This document shows, piece after piece, positions 63,897-64,000 of a stretch of DNA of 64,000 bases. How positions within the stretch are numbered: the first letter of the stretch is position 1; the number at the start of each line of letters is the position of its first letter. Both the position numbers and the translations under genes were made by a program. This DNA comes from Lapidilactobacillus achengensis (GTDB lineage Bacteria; Bacillota; Bacilli; Lactobacillales; Lactobacillaceae), in the NCBI RefSeq assembly GCF_003946655.1, contig NZ_RHOV01000007.1, positions 52,795 through 116,794 of the forward strand, given 5' to 3'. The notes beneath the pieces were generated by a model. That model searched no databases, was not told the origin of the DNA, and saw only the letters and a program-made list of their open reading frames with translations.

Positions 63897-64000
63897 GGGA
63901 GCGATTCCCTTTATGCTAGAATAGTAATTGACAAAACAACTTTCTAGGAGGAATCGCTCTTGAAATCTATTCTACAACAAATCAACACAGAATTGTTAAC
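63897..64000 (+). mobile_element. left end of an insertion sequence
   Basis: From about 63897 the sequence changes to a compact unit: GGGAGCGATTCC, extended -10 TGCTAGAAT, AGGAGG and a TTG-started frame cut by the window edge. An IS end with its transposase start is the simplest reading; the family is not certain. GAGCGATTCC (63899-63908) and GGAATCGCTC (63950-63959) are inverted repeats around the promoter. Confidence 0.5.
63961..64000 (+). CDS. probable transposase, first 13 codons
   Basis: Frame MKSILQQINTELL from a TTG with AGGAGG upstream, running off the right edge. Too short for a family call. The promoter-proximal inverted repeat that covers the ribosome binding site is common in insertion sequences. 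Confidence 0.45.

Noticed and set aside
1..64000. CRISPR array or tRNA genes
   Set aside because: The repeats found are dispersed and palindromic, not regularly spaced direct repeats with unique spacers, and I saw no tRNA-like cloverleaf with TTCGA arm outside the repeats.

Overview
The window is a low-to-mid GC Gram-positive chromosome segment that fits Lactobacillaceae. The minus-strand order nusG, rplK-rplA, rplJ-rplL, rsmC-like, tadA, SRP RNA, dnaX, together with secE, rpmG, sigH, rlmB, mrnC, cysS, gltX, yacL, radA and dut, is a conserved lactobacillar cluster. Malolactic enzyme, maltose phosphorylase, pyruvate oxidase and PepC/PepF-type peptidases agree with this. The genus cannot be fixed from the sequence alone.

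Layout. 1-3370: dnaX (cut by the window edge), SRP RNA, tadA, a PucR-type regulator and an RsmC-like methyltransferase. 3490-4917: an accessory insert in the ribosomal cluster, made of hairpin repeats, a frameshifted hicA remnant and an intact hicB. 4990-16690: the ribosomal protein, translation and repair genes. 16780-17610: a large composite repeat between radA and dut. 17656-19548: dut, a GNAT gene and rpiA. 19700-27870: a type I restriction-modification locus (half-size S gene, hsdR, hsdS, hsdM and a start-less hsdS cassette) that ends against a tyrosine recombinase gene flanked by 25-bp inverted sites. 28087-31683: malate uptake, malolactic enzyme and LysR regulator. 32596-45914: the maltose/maltodextrin regulon (pgmB, mapA, malA-like, malG, malF, malE, two GH13 enzymes, a LacI-type regulator), with a cre site and two copies of one LacI-type operator. 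46357-59343: single genes (2-hydroxyacid dehydrogenase, HxlR regulator, pepC, phosphoglycerate mutase, oligoendopeptidase, pyruvate oxidase, multicopper oxidase, DUF2187, acetyltransferase) separated by repeats. 59401-62881: a heterodimeric ABC exporter. 63351-64000: a small membrane protein and the left end of an insertion sequence.

The most unusual content is in the intergenic spaces. Family A is a roughly 122-nt self-complementary element (seven full and three partial copies) whose two arms change together between copies. Family B is a roughly 750-nt composite of two branched palindromes, L and R, in opposite orientation around a conserved linker of about 360 nt (eight loci, some partial). 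The outer stems of B differ completely between copies but stay complementary. Two A copies sit inside B copies, so A has moved after B. I do not recognise either family.

Functionally, the maltose genes form one pathway: MalEFG import, GH13 enzymes trim maltodextrins, MapA phosphorolyses maltose and PgmB converts beta-glucose-1-phosphate to glucose-6-phosphate. No MalK-type ATPase is in the window. The mle genes take up L-malate and decarboxylate it to L-lactate.
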